From NCBI RefSeq assembly GCF_001597735.1, contig NZ_LUTS01000003.1, positions 248,001-312,000 on the forward strand: a stretch of DNA of 64,000 nt, read 5' to 3'. Position numbers and translations under genes: made by a program. The number at the start of each line of letters is the position of its first letter. Position 1 is the stretch's first letter. This document shows positions 12,731 to 22,345 of this stretch, one piece after another. Below the pieces are notes generated by a model, which was not told where the DNA came from, did no database searches, and was given only the letters and a program-made list of their open reading frames with translations. Source of the stretch: Neptuniibacter pectenicola (GTDB taxonomy: Bacteria > Pseudomonadota > Gammaproteobacteria > Pseudomonadales > Balneatricaceae).

Positions 12731-13107
12731 CGGGCGTCAGTGGCAAAAAAATGATCTAGTTCCCGCTCTAATAGGGTGGGATCGCCTAGATTTAGCTCAA
12801 CGAGCCTACGTAATAGGGTGAGTGAATCAAGGTCTAAGTTTTCAATTAAAAAACCGTACTCCTGTTCATTCTGGTGTGTCAGTATTACCGGGGTACGTAT
12901 GGCAACATCATCGCCCTGTAAGCGGATGGTTGCGAGTGCCTCATCACCTAGCGCCAACTTCAGAGGCGTATCACTTTTGACTAAAATGCCATTAAACGAG
13001 ATATCCACCAAGGTGACCATGTAAAGGTGATCACCCTTCTGTAGTTCTGTGCTGGCATCAAAATCAATGCGCGTAAAGCGGCGACGCTCGTTATCAGGTG
13101 TAGTCAC
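12727..13107 (-). CDS. PilZ-domain c-di-GMP receptor
   Basis: A 126-residue, single-domain PilZ protein. Both c-di-GMP-binding signatures are present: the RxxxR-type loop RRRFTR at residues 8-13, and DISFNG at about 37-42 matching [D/N]xSxxG. Such proteins bind c-di-GMP and alter a partner such as flagellar or adhesion machinery; the target cannot be told here. Translation appears to start at GTG, with AGGGA upstream. It lies back to back with a diguanylate cyclase gene, so the two share a 214-base divergent region. Confidence 0.85.
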   Translation of the reverse strand: MTTPDNERRRFTRIDFDASTELQKGDHLYMVTLVDISFNGILVKSDTPLKLALGDEALATIRLQGDDVAIRTPVILTHQNEQEYGFLIENLDLDSLTLLRRLVELNLGDPTLLERELDHFFATDAR

Positions 13108-13321
13108 AATATTGGTTCCCTATGGTCCGTAGTGATAATGTCATCTTAGTATAGACATAAAGAGAAAAGAAACAGGTGGTGTAAAAGTATTAGGGCGGAT
13201 CAACAGCGTATTGCGCGTCTAGTTGTTGAATAAGTGCTTATAAACTGAGCTATATCATAGTGGTTGGGCGTGTTTGTTTTTAAACTTCCGCACTCAAAAC
13301 CATAGATTAAGTAAGGTTATC

Positions 13322-14416
13322 ATGTTTTTAGAAACTCTGTTGGATGTGTCTAGTGGCAGTCGTCATTCGCGGTATTTTAATCAAACGCGTAGCTATTACT
13401 TGTTTCGGCGTATACGGGTTATCGCCCTATTGCTCGCGCTTATTCAGCCTGCCTGGTTTGTTGTTGATTACTTCTTGTTACCTGATGATATGCTGGACGC
13501 GATCGCGCTGGCCCGCGCTATAGGTGCATTGGGTTGTTTGCTTTTAGCATTGTGGACCTTCAAACGTTATAGCTTACGATTGGCGCAAGTGCGTTTAGCG
13601 ATTCTTGTCATGCTGCTGTCAGGCTTTCAAACAGCGTCGAGTTCGCTGTTGTTGATACATGGTTATGAGTCGAATGTGGCGGGCTATCACTTTTTCCCCT
13701 TTATGATTATTACGATGATGGCTATTTTTCCACTCGCCATTAGTGAGGCCTGTTGTTTTACCTTAGGTGTGTTGTTCATTGAGCTTGTTACCCAGCTATT
13801 GAGAGGAACCGCAGGGAGTGTTGAGGCGATCAATAGTTTGTGGTTACTGGCGGTTTTGGGGTTGATCGCTGGCTGGGCGGCAGTGAACCAGTTGAATATG
13901 TTACTGGGTTTGTATCGGCAAGCGACCCGAGACCCATTGACGGGGTTAGCCAATCGTCGTCAGGCGCTGGATCAGCTATCCCTTGATATATTGCAGAGTC
14001 GCGAGCAGAAACAAGCGTTAAGTGTGTTGCTGTTTGATCTGGATAAGTTCAAGCACTTTAATGATAACTACGGCCATGCGGCGGGCGACCTTGTTTTAAA
14101 GTCATTTGCCAAAGTTATGCGCAAACAAGCCCGTAAACGTATCGACTTAGTGTGTCGGTATGGTGGAGAGGAATTTTTGATGGTGCTGCCGGGCCTGAAC
14201 GCGATGCAAGCTAAAGAGGTGGCAGAGGTTATTCGGTTAGCGTGCCATGATGAAAAAGTGACCGCGCCTAATGGTAATAAAATTGGCTTTACTACCAGTA
14301 CTGGGGTCGCAGAATTGACGGCCAATGATGATATAGAGTCGTTGTTAAGGCGTTCAGATGACGCACTTTATGCCGCCAAAGATTCAGGGCGAGATCAGGT
14401 GTTGGTGGCGGGCTGA
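13322..14416 (+). CDS. Membrane-bound diguanylate cyclase (GGDEF)
   Basis: Makes c-di-GMP from two GTP. The N-terminal half (about residues 30-195) holds roughly five to six hydrophobic segments forming an uncharacterised membrane sensor. The C-terminal half is a GGDEF domain starting near ATRDPLTGLANRR, with active-site CRYGGEEF. The upstream inhibitory position reads KRID, with K where the RxxD I-site has R, so product inhibition may be weakened. An in-frame ATG at 13274 would add 16 residues; the ATG at 13322 is preferred because MFLETLLDVSSG begins a plausible cytoplasmic leader, though no strong ribosome-binding site separates them. Confidence 0.88.
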   Translation: MFLETLLDVSSGSRHSRYFNQTRSYYLFRRIRVIALLLALIQPAWFVVDYFLLPDDMLDAIALARAIGALGCLLLALWTFKRYSLRLAQVRLAILVMLLSGFQTASSSLLLIHGYESNVAGYHFFPFMIITMMAIFPLAISEACCFTLGVLFIELVTQLLRGTAGSVEAINSLWLLAVLGLIAGWAAVNQLNMLLGLYRQATRDPLTGLANRRQALDQLSLDILQSREQKQALSVLLFDLDKFKHFNDNYGHAAGDLVLKSFAKVMRKQARKRIDLVCRYGGEEFLMVLPGLNAMQAKEVAEVIRLACHDEKVTAPNGNKIGFTTSTGVAELTANDDIESLLRRSDDALYAAKDSGRDQVLVAG

Positions 14417-14446
14417 GCGGCGGTATGGGGCTCCGAACCTTGTTAC

Positions 14447-14479
14447 AAAAAAAAACCGAGACAGTGCCTCGGTTTTTTT
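14447..14479. terminator. Convergent terminator between the diguanylate cyclase and ettA
   Basis: AACCGAG-ACAGTGC-CTCGGTT stem with A and T runs on the two sides. Confidence 0.85.
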
Positions 14480-14493
14480 AGGTGCGTCGTGGA

Positions 14494-16161
14494 CTAGCCT
14501 AGATCAACCATACGTTTGTATTTAATACGCTCAGGCTGGTGCTCTTTACCATAACGACGTTTGTAGTCGTCTTGATACTCCGTGTAGTTGCCTTCAAAGA
14601 ACTCAACTTTAGAGTCGCCTTCGTACGCCAACATATGCGTACAAATACGGTCAAGGAACCAACGGTCATGGGAGATCACTACGGCGCAACCAGGGAAGGC
14701 CAGAATCGCTTCCTCTAATGCACGTAAGGTTTCAATATCCAAATCATTGGTTGGCTCATCGAGGAGGAGAACGTTGCCACCCTCTTTGAGCAGTTTGGCC
14801 ATATGTAAGCGGTTACGCTCACCACCGGATAGATCTTTGACAAATTTCTGCTGATCGCCGCCTTTAAAGTTAAAACGACCGCAATAAGCGCGTGATGGTG
14901 TTTGGTAGTTGCCGACCGTAATAATATCTTGGCCATCAGACAGTTCTTCAAACACTGTTTTGTCGCCATTTAGGTCACGGGACTGGTTAACGTAAGCGAG
15001 CTCAACCGTTGAACCAATTTCGATCTCACCGGAATCAGGTTTTTCTTCACCGCTAATCATTTTAAACAGTGTTGATTTACCCGCGCCGTTACCACCAATA
15101 ATGCCGACAATCGCCCCTTGGGGAATCGAGAAGCTTAGGTTTTCAAACAGTACTTTGTCGCCATAGGCTTTAGATATGTTGACGGCATCGATAACTTTTT
15201 CACCTAAACGCGGTCCAGGTGGAATGTAGATCTCTTGGGTTTCGTTACGTGTTTGGAACTCTTTTGAGTTCATCTCTTCAAACTGTTTTAAGCGCGCTTT
15301 TGATTTTGACTGGCGCCCTTTTTGTCCTTGGCGAACCCACTCTAGCTCAGAAGACACCGCTTTATGATGAGCAGCTTCCTGTTTGGCTTCTTGCTCTAGG
15401 CGCTGCTCTTTCTGCTCAAGCCAAGAGGAGTAGTTGCCCTCGTAAGGAATGCCGCGTCCGCGGTCAAGTTCCAAGATCCAGCCCGCCGCGTTATCAAGGA
15501 AGTAACGGTCATGGGTGATCGCAACAACGGTACCCGGATATTCCTGTAAAAAACGTTCAATCCACGCAACGGATTCAGCATCCAGATGGTTAGTTGGCTC
15601 GTCTAGTAGCAGCATGTCTGGCTTATCTAAAAGCAAGCGGCACAAGGCGACACGGCGACGTTCACCACCGGATAAGTTTTTAACCTCAGCATCCCAAGGG
15701 GGAAGGCGCATCGCATCGGCGGCACGTTCAAGTGCGGTGTCTAGGTTATGGCCATCTTTGGCTTGAATCAGGTCTTCAAATTGTGCCTGTTTTTTGGCTA
15801 ATTCATCGAAGTCTGCATCCGGTTCAGCATAAGCAGCATAGACCGCCTCTAAACCATCAAGTGCTTCCTTGACATCAGAAACCGCTTCCTCGATCACTTC
15901 ACGCACGGTTTTTGTTTCGTCTAGCTCAGGTTCCTGAGGCAGGTAACCGATGTTTAGGCCAGGCATTGGCTGCGCTTCGCCGATGATCTCAGTATCCAGT
16001 CCTGCCATGATCTTCAGCAGCGTTGACTTACCGGAGCCGTTTAGGCCGAGCACACCAATTTTGGCGCCTGGGAAGAAAGAGAGAGAGATGTCTTTTAGAA
16101 TTTCGCGTTTTGGCGGTACAACTTTACCAACGCGGTTCATTGAATAAACGAACTGAGCCAT
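14494..16161 (-). CDS. ettA: Energy-dependent translational throttle protein EttA
   Basis: An ABC-F ATPase that binds the ribosomal E site and gates entry into elongation according to ATP/ADP level. Two nucleotide-binding domains are visible: Walker A LGLNGSGKST and GGNGAGKST, signatures LSGGERRRVALC and LSGGERNRLHMAK, and Walker B MLLLDEPTNHLD and VLLLDEPTNDLD. The charged linker between domains (about 240-320) contains the arm and P-site tether region. At 555 aa with start MAQFVYSMNRVGKVVPP it matches EttA rather than Uup or YheS. No membrane domain is present, as expected. Confidence 0.96.
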   Translation of the reverse strand: MAQFVYSMNRVGKVVPPKREILKDISLSFFPGAKIGVLGLNGSGKSTLLKIMAGLDTEIIGEAQPMPGLNIGYLPQEPELDETKTVREVIEEAVSDVKEALDGLEAVYAAYAEPDADFDELAKKQAQFEDLIQAKDGHNLDTALERAADAMRLPPWDAEVKNLSGGERRRVALCRLLLDKPDMLLLDEPTNHLDAESVAWIERFLQEYPGTVVAITHDRYFLDNAAGWILELDRGRGIPYEGNYSSWLEQKEQRLEQEAKQEAAHHKAVSSELEWVRQGQKGRQSKSKARLKQFEEMNSKEFQTRNETQEIYIPPGPRLGEKVIDAVNISKAYGDKVLFENLSFSIPQGAIVGIIGGNGAGKSTLFKMISGEEKPDSGEIEIGSTVELAYVNQSRDLNGDKTVFEELSDGQDIITVGNYQTPSRAYCGRFNFKGGDQQKFVKDLSGGERNRLHMAKLLKEGGNVLLLDEPTNDLDIETLRALEEAILAFPGCAVVISHDRWFLDRICTHMLAYEGDSKVEFFEGNYTEYQDDYKRRYGKEHQPERIKYKRMVDLG

Positions 16162-16481
16162 GCAGTAACCTGTCTGTTTTGTCAGAAATTAATGATGTAA
16201 TTTTAACGGAAATAGACGGTAGAAGGCTATTGTCAGAGTGAATCAATAGGGAAAAGTAGAATTTATATTTATCTTTGGCTAAGAATCGCCCTAGATGTCT
16301 GCAAGTTGAGTGTAATTGAAGTGTTTTTGAGTCTGTTTCAAGTGTAACCCCGTAAATGTTTCGTTATAATACGCGCTTTCCCAATTCTTAACGTGTTCGT
16401 AGCTGTAATTAATCAGCGGTTTTACCGTTGCTGTTTTCAGTTGAACAGAGCCCATATTGTATTCAGGGGACATAAAGTACA
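16162..16481. other. Intergenic region between ettA and glyA
   Basis: A 320-base divergent upstream region. It contains the probable glyA promoter and no stem resembling a glycine riboswitch that I can identify. A 63-codon open frame on the minus strand here has no ribosome-binding site and is judged spurious. Confidence 0.5.
16342..16370 (+). promoter_or_regulatory. Probable sigma70 promoter of glyA
   Basis: A perfect TATAAT lies at 16365-16370. The best -35 candidate, TGTAAC, is poor and sits 16 bases upstream. The transcript would have a leader of about 105 bases before the glyA ATG. Confidence 0.5.
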
Positions 16482-17738
16482 ATGTTTAGCAAAGATATGA
16501 CAATCGCTGATTTCGACGCGGATCTATGGTCTGCCATGCAGGCTGAAACTGTGCGTCAAGAAGAGCACATCGAACTGATTGCATCAGAAAACTATACCAG
16601 TCCTCGCGTTATGGAAGCTCAGGGTTCTGCGCTTACCAATAAATACGCTGAAGGTTACCCTAACAAGCGTTACTACGGTGGCTGCGAACACGTTGATGTT
16701 GTAGAGCAGTTAGCGATTGATCGAGCTAAAGCGTTGTTCGGTGCAACATACGCTAATGTTCAGCCCCATTCTGGTTCGCAAGCAAATGCGGCTGTGTATA
16801 TGGCACTTTGTAAGCCTGGCGATACTATTTTAGGGATGAGCTTGGCACACGGTGGACATTTGACTCATGGTGCAGCGGTATCGTTCTCAGGTCGTATCTA
16901 CAATGCTGTTCAGTATGGTTTGAACCCAGAAACGGGCGAGATTGATTACGATGAGGTTGAGCGTTTAGCGCTTGAGCATAAGCCAACTATGATTGTTGCA
17001 GGTTTCTCTGCGTATTCTCGTATTGTTGATTGGCAGCGTTTCCGTGATATTGCGGATAAAGTTGGTGCATCTCTGTTTGTTGATATGGCACATGTTGCAG
17101 GCTTAGTGGCTGCGGGTGTTTACCCATCACCAATCGGTATTGCCGATGTTGTAACAACAACAACGCATAAAACGCTAGGCGGCCCACGTGGTGGTTTGAT
17201 CTTGTCGGCTCGTGCTGATGAAGAACTACAGAAAAAGCTTAATTTCGCTGTCTTCCCTGAGTCTCAGGGTGGTCCTTTGATGCATGTTATCGCGGGTAAA
17301 GCGGTTTGCTTTAAAGAAGCGATGGAGCCTGAGTGGAAAGAGTACCAAGCGCAAGTGGTTAAAAATGCACAGGCGATGGCGGCTGCCTTCATGAAGCGTG
17401 GTATTAAAATCGTGTCTGAAGGGACAGACGATCATCTTTTCCTTGTTGATCTGATCGATAAAGAGTTTACCGGTAAAGATGCAGATGCGGCGCTAGGCCG
17501 TGCAAACATCACCGTTAACAAAAACTCTGTGCCTAACGATCCACGTTCACCGTTTGTAACATCAGGTTTACGTATTGGTACACCTGCGGTTACTCGCCGT
17601 GGATTCAAAGAAGCTGAAGTGACTGATCTAACAAACTGGATTTGTGACATTCTTGATGACATTAATAACGAAGCCGTGATTGCTCGCGTTAAGTCTCAAG
17701 TAAAAGAGATCTGTGCACGCTACCCTGTTTATAAGTAA
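16482..17738 (+). CDS. glyA: Serine hydroxymethyltransferase
   Basis: PLP enzyme that interconverts serine and glycine while charging tetrahydrofolate with a one-carbon unit. The diagnostic N-terminal [19 protein letters not shown] and [13 protein letters not shown] motifs are present, as is the PLP-lysine segment [16 protein letters not shown] (about residues 222-237). Length, 418 aa, is standard. The ATG has AGGGGA eleven bases upstream. It lies immediately upstream of the nrdR-rib operon, as in many gammaproteobacteria, but is separated from it by a terminator. Confidence 0.97.
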   Translation: MFSKDMTIADFDADLWSAMQAETVRQEEHIELIASENYTSPRVMEAQGSALTNKYAEGYPNKRYYGGCEHVDVVEQLAIDRAKALFGATYANVQPHSGSQANAAVYMALCKPGDTILGMSLAHGGHLTHGAAVSFSGRIYNAVQYGLNPETGEIDYDEVERLALEHKPTMIVAGFSAYSRIVDWQRFRDIADKVGASLFVDMAHVAGLVAAGVYPSPIGIADVVTTTTHKTLGGPRGGLILSARADEELQKKLNFAVFPESQGGPLMHVIAGKAVCFKEAMEPEWKEYQAQVVKNAQAMAAAFMKRGIKIVSEGTDDHLFLVDLIDKEFTGKDADAALGRANITVNKNSVPNDPRSPFVTSGLRIGTPAVTRRGFKEAEVTDLTNWICDILDDINNEAVIARVKSQVKEICARYPVYK

Positions 17739-17784
17739 TCTGGGTAACTGGCTATAACTTATAGCCGGAAAAATGTACAATCGC

Positions 17785-17832
17785 GGGGCTGTCCTGAACT
17801 TGTTTACATGTTCATTAGGCAGCCCCTTTTTA
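17785..17832 (+). terminator. Intrinsic terminator after glyA
   Basis: GGGGCTG pairs with CAGCCCC, with additional inner pairing (CTGAAC/GTTCA), followed by TTTTTATT. Confidence 0.8.
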
Positions 17833-17937
17833 TTCCCTGAATTTTTTATAGAGGGGAGTAAATAAACGCACCTATATTCGGAATATGACTGCCTTTATTA
17901 TCGGTTATATTCCTCGCTCTTTACGCAGGAAAAGTTG

Positions 17938-18411
17938 ATGCATTGTCCGTTTTGTAATGCCAATGAAACCAAAGTAGTCGACTCTCGTCTGGTGGCAGAA
18001 GGCCAGCAGGTGCGTCGTCGTCGTGAATGCGTAACCTGTAGTGAACGTTTTACCACCTACGAAGCTGCCGAGCTTCTCATGCCCCGCCTAATTAAAGCCG
18101 ATGGTTCACGCCAACCCTTTGATGATGAAAAGTTACGTGCCGGTATCCACCGTGCACTTGAAAAACGACCTGTATCCATTGAAGAAGTCGAGGCGTCAAT
18201 CAGCCGTATCAAACACCGTTTACGCGCGACAGGTGAGCGAGAGCTGCCTTCTCGACAGGTGGGTGAAGAGGTGATGTCTGAACTGCGAAAACTAGATGAA
18301 GTTGCCTATGTGCGCTTTGCTTCCGTGTATCGTAGCTTCCAAGATATAAATGAGTTTAAAGAAGAGATCGAGCGCCTGTCTGAACAACATAAATCAGAAG
18401 GTGAAGGCTAA
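17938..18411 (+). CDS. nrdR: Transcriptional repressor NrdR
   Basis: ATP/dATP-sensing repressor of ribonucleotide reductase genes. The start MHCPFC opens a four-cysteine zinc ribbon (CPFC and CVTC, about residues 3-34) containing [18 protein letters not shown]; an ATP-cone domain follows ([13 protein letters not shown]). An in-frame TTG precedes the ATG, but the family begins at MHCPFC. Length is 157 aa. It opens the riboflavin operon and abuts ribD (stop TAA followed directly by GTG). Confidence 0.96.
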   Translation: MHCPFCNANETKVVDSRLVAEGQQVRRRRECVTCSERFTTYEAAELLMPRLIKADGSRQPFDDEKLRAGIHRALEKRPVSIEEVEASISRIKHRLRATGERELPSRQVGEEVMSELRKLDEVAYVRFASVYRSFQDINEFKEEIERLSEQHKSEGEG

Positions 18412-19554
18412 GTGTCGGACGAATCTCAGTGGTCAATTGCTGATCGTGAATATATGTCGCGGGCCATTCAATTGGCGCGTAAAGGTATGTATACAACCCA
18501 TCCCAACCCCCGTGTAGGCTGTGTGTTAGTTAAGGATGGGGTCATTGTGGGGGAGGGCTTTCATCTGCGCGCAGGTGAGGGCCATGCTGAAGTGAACGCG
18601 CTGGCCCAAGCGGGTAGTGATGCCAAGAGCGCCACCGCTTATGTCACGCTGGAACCCTGCAGCCACTATGGCAGAACACCCCCCTGTGCCGAAGGGCTGA
18701 TTGCGGCGGGTGTTACGCGGGTTATCTCTGCAATGGTGGACCCAAACCCACAAGTAGCGGGACGTGGCTTAGCGATGTTAGCCCATGCGGGTATTGATAC
18801 CTCTGCCGGGCTGCTCGAAAGTGAAGCGCGGGCGCTTAACCCCGGATTTATCAAACGTATGGAGTCTGGCAAGCCCTTTATTCGGCTGAAGCTGGCGTCC
18901 AGCCTTGATGGGCGTACCGCAATGGCGTCCGGTGAATCCCAGTGGATAACGGGGCCTGCAGCACGCAGTGATGTACAAAAATTAAGAGCGCAGAGCTCAG
19001 TTATCATAACCGGTGTTGAATCGATTATTCATGATGATTCTGCGTTGACGGTACGTGCTGAGCAGCTTGCGCTGCCTGAGGCGCTTGAGATCACAAAGCA
19101 GCAACCTTTACGTGTGGTTGTTGATTCAGCGTTACGCACGCCGCTGAGTGCTAAAATTCTCAAGCAACCCGGACGTACACTAATAGCAACATGTTCAACG
19201 GATCAGTTGTTACAGCGCGCCTTATCCGATGCGGGGGCTGAAGTGATCAGCCTGCCGGAAGCGCAAGGGCGAGTCTCATTACCTGCCTTACTTGATTGGT
19301 TAGTCAGCAGTGGACAGTGTAATGAGGTGTTAGTGGAAACGGGGGCGACCCTCGCGGGTGCGTTTATGGCACAAGGGCTTGTCGATGAGTTACACCTGTA
19401 TTTTGCCATGAAGCTGCTAGGAAGTGATGCTCGGCCCGCATTCTCATTACCTTTTGCTAAAATGTCAGAGCAGATCGAACTGAAACAGATCGATAGTCGA
19501 ATGATTGGCAGTGACCTGAAACTGGTATTAACACCTGTTTATGGAGAGCAATAG
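18412..19554 (+). CDS. ribD: Bifunctional diaminohydroxyphosphoribosylaminopyrimidine deaminase/reductase
   Basis: Catalyses the second and third steps of riboflavin synthesis. The deaminase zinc motif is seen as HAEVNAL and PCSHYGRTPPCAEGL (about residues 58-90); the NADPH-dependent reductase domain follows from about residue 155 (IRLKLASSLDGRTA). The start codon is GTG directly after the nrdR stop, which suggests translational coupling. At 380 aa the length is usual. The next gene, ribE, begins at the base after its stop codon. Confidence 0.95.
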   Translation: MSDESQWSIADREYMSRAIQLARKGMYTTHPNPRVGCVLVKDGVIVGEGFHLRAGEGHAEVNALAQAGSDAKSATAYVTLEPCSHYGRTPPCAEGLIAAGVTRVISAMVDPNPQVAGRGLAMLAHAGIDTSAGLLESEARALNPGFIKRMESGKPFIRLKLASSLDGRTAMASGESQWITGPAARSDVQKLRAQSSVIITGVESIIHDDSALTVRAEQLALPEALEITKQQPLRVVVDSALRTPLSAKILKQPGRTLIATCSTDQLLQRALSDAGAEVISLPEAQGRVSLPALLDWLVSSGQCNEVLVETGATLAGAFMAQGLVDELHLYFAMKLLGSDARPAFSLPFAKMSEQIELKQIDSRMIGSDLKLVLTPVYGEQ

Positions 19555-20220
19555 ATGTTTACCGGAATAATTGAAGCGGTGGGGTCTATCGCCTTAATCG
19601 AACAGCGGTCGGGGGATATGCGCTTATATGTGCGTACCGGCAGCCTAGACCTGAGTGATGTTAAGCTAGGCGATAGTATTGCAACCAACGGTGTGTGTTT
19701 GACTGCCGTTGAGTTACCCGGTGATGGTTTTATTGCCGATGTATCGCGTGAGACGCTTGCCCATACCCGTTTCCATACATTACGTGTGGGAGAGCGGGTT
19801 AATCTTGAAAAAGCCTTGATGCCGACCAGTCGTTTAGGTGGGCATATTGTCACAGGGCATGTCGATGGCTTAGGCGAGATTATCTCCCGTAAAGAAGATG
19901 CCCGTTCTATACGTTTTACGGTTAAGGCACCGTCGAACTTACAACGCTACTTAGCGGCAAAAGGGTCAGTGACGGTTGATGGTATTAGTTTGACGCTGAA
20001 TGCTATTGACGGTGAGTACTTTGAATTGAATATTGTGCCTCACACTGCGCAAGAAACAATTATGACCGAGTATGTTCCGGGACGTTTGATCCATATTGAA
20101 GTGGATATTATTGCGCGCTACTTAGAGCGTTTGCTCGGGCATACTCCGGCGACTAATAATGAACAAAGCGATCAGGGTTTAACAATGGAAACCTTGATGG
20201 CTTGCGGCTTTAACCGCTAA
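19555..20220 (+). CDS. ribE: Riboflavin synthase alpha chain
   Basis: Dismutates two 6,7-dimethyl-8-ribityllumazine molecules into riboflavin and the pyrimidine precursor. The start MFTGIIEAVG is diagnostic. The two lumazine-binding barrels can be seen as repeats: the first with SIATNGVCLTAVEL, the second with SVTVDGISLTLNAID, joined near GGHIVTGHVDG. Length (221 aa) is slightly longer than E. coli RibC at the C terminus. It is tightly spaced in the rib operon. Confidence 0.95.
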   Translation: MFTGIIEAVGSIALIEQRSGDMRLYVRTGSLDLSDVKLGDSIATNGVCLTAVELPGDGFIADVSRETLAHTRFHTLRVGERVNLEKALMPTSRLGGHIVTGHVDGLGEIISRKEDARSIRFTVKAPSNLQRYLAAKGSVTVDGISLTLNAIDGEYFELNIVPHTAQETIMTEYVPGRLIHIEVDIIARYLERLLGHTPATNNEQSDQGLTMETLMACGFNR

Positions 20221-20236
20221 CGATGGTATAAATTAG

Positions 20237-21355
20237 ATGAAACTGAATACACCCGAAGAGTTATTGGAAGATATACGTCAAGGTAAGATGGTTATCTTGA
20301 TGGACGACGAAGATCGTGAAAATGAAGGTGATCTGATCATCGCTGCCGAAATGGTTCGTGCTGATGATATTAACTTCATGGCCACACATGCGCGAGGGCT
20401 TATCTGCTTAACATTGACCCGTGAGCGCTGTGAGCAATTAAAGCTTCCGCTGATGGTCCAGAGTAATGGTGCCCAGTTTGCGACCAACTTTACGTTATCC
20501 ATTGAAGCCGCTGAAGGTGTGACAACGGGTATCTCAGCAGCGGATCGTGCACACACGGTAAGAACTGCAGTGAAAGCGAATGCAACCGCCGATGATATTG
20601 TGCAGCCGGGTCATATCTTTCCTTTGATGGCGCAACCCGGTGGCGTATTGAGCCGAGCGGGACACACTGAAGCGGGTTGTGATCTTGCGCGTATGGCGGG
20701 TTTCACGCCCGCGGCGGCCATCGTCGAAGTGATGAACGATGATGGCACTATGGCACGTCGTCCTGATCTAGAAGAGTTTGCGCAAAAGCACAATTTGAAG
20801 ATCGGTACGATTGCAGATTTGATCCACTACCGTACAGCGAACGAACATACCGTACAGCGTGATGAGGCGGGTGTTATATCTACAGAGTATGGTGATTTCA
20901 ACTATATTACCTACAAAGACGAGATTCAAAACTGCACACACTTAGCGATGACGCTGGGTGAGATCAAAGAAGACCAACCTACCTTTGTACGTGTACACAA
21001 CCGTAATGAAGTCTTGCGCGATGTGGTGGGTGCGGTAGCGCCGGGTGAAGAGCCTAAATGGACGATGCGTAAAGCATTGGCGCGGGTAGCGAAAGAAGGC
21101 CAGGGTGTTGTGTTGTTGCTCGATAATGGCGAACTGGTTGATATGGGTGATTCACTTGAGCTTATGCTTAAAGGTCATCAAAAATCAAAAGTAGATGTGA
21201 GCGCATCGGGCGCCTACTTAACGGTAGGGACTGGTTCGCAAATACTGCGTGACCTGGGTGTCGGTAAAATGAACTTACTCAGTGCACCAATGAAGTTTAA
21301 TGCGATCTCTGGTTTTGACCTTGAGATTGAAAAATATATTCCTTGTGAAGACTAA
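20237..21355 (+). CDS. ribBX: RibBX: 3,4-dihydroxy-2-butanone-4-phosphate synthase with degenerate RibA-like domain
   Basis: The N-terminal domain (residues 1-200) is a full RibB, which makes the four-carbon precursor of riboflavin: MDDEDRENEGDLI, FMATHARGLIC and RAGHTEAGCDLARMAG are all present. The C-terminal half has the length and some fold features of GTP cyclohydrolase II but lacks the zinc-binding CxxD...GSxxCDC motif, so cyclohydrolase activity is unlikely. Such hybrids have been described in Proteobacteria as RibBX. A separate ribA would then be expected elsewhere in the genome. It lies between ribE and ribH. Some annotation would call it ribBA. Confidence 0.88.
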   Translation: MKLNTPEELLEDIRQGKMVILMDDEDRENEGDLIIAAEMVRADDINFMATHARGLICLTLTRERCEQLKLPLMVQSNGAQFATNFTLSIEAAEGVTTGISAADRAHTVRTAVKANATADDIVQPGHIFPLMAQPGGVLSRAGHTEAGCDLARMAGFTPAAAIVEVMNDDGTMARRPDLEEFAQKHNLKIGTIADLIHYRTANEHTVQRDEAGVISTEYGDFNYITYKDEIQNCTHLAMTLGEIKEDQPTFVRVHNRNEVLRDVVGAVAPGEEPKWTMRKALARVAKEGQGVVLLLDNGELVDMGDSLELMLKGHQKSKVDVSASGAYLTVGTGSQILRDLGVGKMNLLSAPMKFNAISGFDLEIEKYIPCED

Positions 21356-21374
21356 TTAGACCGGTACTTGAATC

Positions 21375-21848
21375 ATGGCTGTGAAAACCATTGAAGGTGA
21401 TTTTGTTAACGCTGACGGCAACTACGCTATTGTAGTGGGTCGCTTTAACGCATTTGTTGTAGAAAGCCTATTAGAAGGCGCAATCGATACACTTAAACGT
21501 CACGGCGTAAGCGAAGATAAAATTCGTGTTATCCGTGTTCCTGGTGCTTTCGAAATTCCTTTGGCTGTTAAACGTATTGCTGCACAGAAAAAAGATGATG
21601 CAATTATTGCATTAGGTGCGGTTATTCGTGGTGGCACACCGCATTTTGAATATGTATCAGGTGAAAGCTCTAAAGGTGTTGCTCAAGTATCCCTAGATTA
21701 CGATCTACCGGTTGCTAACGGCATTCTGACGGTGAATAGTATCGAGCAAGCGGTTGAACGCTCCGGTACTAAAATGGGCAATAAGGGTGCTGAAGCTGCG
21801 CTATCTGCCATTGAGATGGTTAGCCTGCTTAAGCAGCTTGAGGTTTAA
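21375..21848 (+). CDS. ribH: 6,7-Dimethyl-8-ribityllumazine synthase
   Basis: Condenses the RibB and RibD products into lumazine; forms 60-mer or pentamer shells. Typical motifs are [45 protein letters not shown] (with the catalytic His) and a C-terminal [13 protein letters not shown]. Length is 157 aa. It is seven bases upstream of nusB, the usual partner. Confidence 0.96.
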   Translation: MAVKTIEGDFVNADGNYAIVVGRFNAFVVESLLEGAIDTLKRHGVSEDKIRVIRVPGAFEIPLAVKRIAAQKKDDAIIALGAVIRGGTPHFEYVSGESSKGVAQVSLDYDLPVANGILTVNSIEQAVERSGTKMGNKGAEAALSAIEMVSLLKQLEV

Positions 21849-21854
21849 GTTTAC

Positions 21855-22340
21855 ATGAGTGACAACGACAACAAACCGGTATCAAAGAAAAAAGCCTCCC
21901 TAACGACTCAGCGTCGTAATGCCCGTAGTTATGCGCTACAAGCGCTCTATCAATGGGAGATTGCAGGGCAGCCGGTACATGAGATAGAAGCACAGTTTAG
22001 AGTGGATAACGATATGCGTGATACGGATATCAAACTCTTTTCTCAGCTTTTACATGGCATTGCCGGTGCTAAGAGTGATTTGGATAAATCATACTTAGAT
22101 TTTCTTGATCGCCAAGTTGAAGAGCTTGATCCTATCGAACTAACCGTACTTCGTATCGGCGCGTTTGAGCTGGCTCAACGCATCGAGGTACCTTACCGTG
22201 TTGCTATCAACGAGAGTGTTGAACTAGCGAAGAAGTTTGGCGCGACTGAAAGTCATCGTTACGTTAATGGTGTGCTGGATAAATTGGCTCAGCGTGTACG
22301 TATGGCTGAGATTCGAGATCAACGTCAGCGTAAGTCTTAA
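21855..22340 (+). CDS. nusB: Transcription antitermination factor NusB
   Basis: Small helical protein that with NusE (S10) binds boxA RNA in rRNA antitermination. A basic N-terminal tail (KKKASLTTQRRNARSYALQ) precedes the NusB fold; ELDPIELTVLRIGAFEL and PYRVAINESVELAKKFG are diagnostic of the family. At 161 aa it is somewhat longer than E. coli NusB because of the tail. Confidence 0.95.
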   Translation: MSDNDNKPVSKKKASLTTQRRNARSYALQALYQWEIAGQPVHEIEAQFRVDNDMRDTDIKLFSQLLHGIAGAKSDLDKSYLDFLDRQVEELDPIELTVLRIGAFELAQRIEVPYRVAINESVELAKKFGATESHRYVNGVLDKLAQRVRMAEIRDQRQRKS

Positions 22341-22345
22341 GCTTC

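Noticed and set aside
16291-16482. 63-codon minus-strand frame upstream of glyA
   Set aside because: It covers the glyA promoter region, has no ribosome-binding site and no recognisable features.
20221-20236. FMN riboswitch controlling ribBX
   Set aside because: Only 16 bases separate ribE and ribBX, too short for the aptamer; none was seen upstream of nrdR either.
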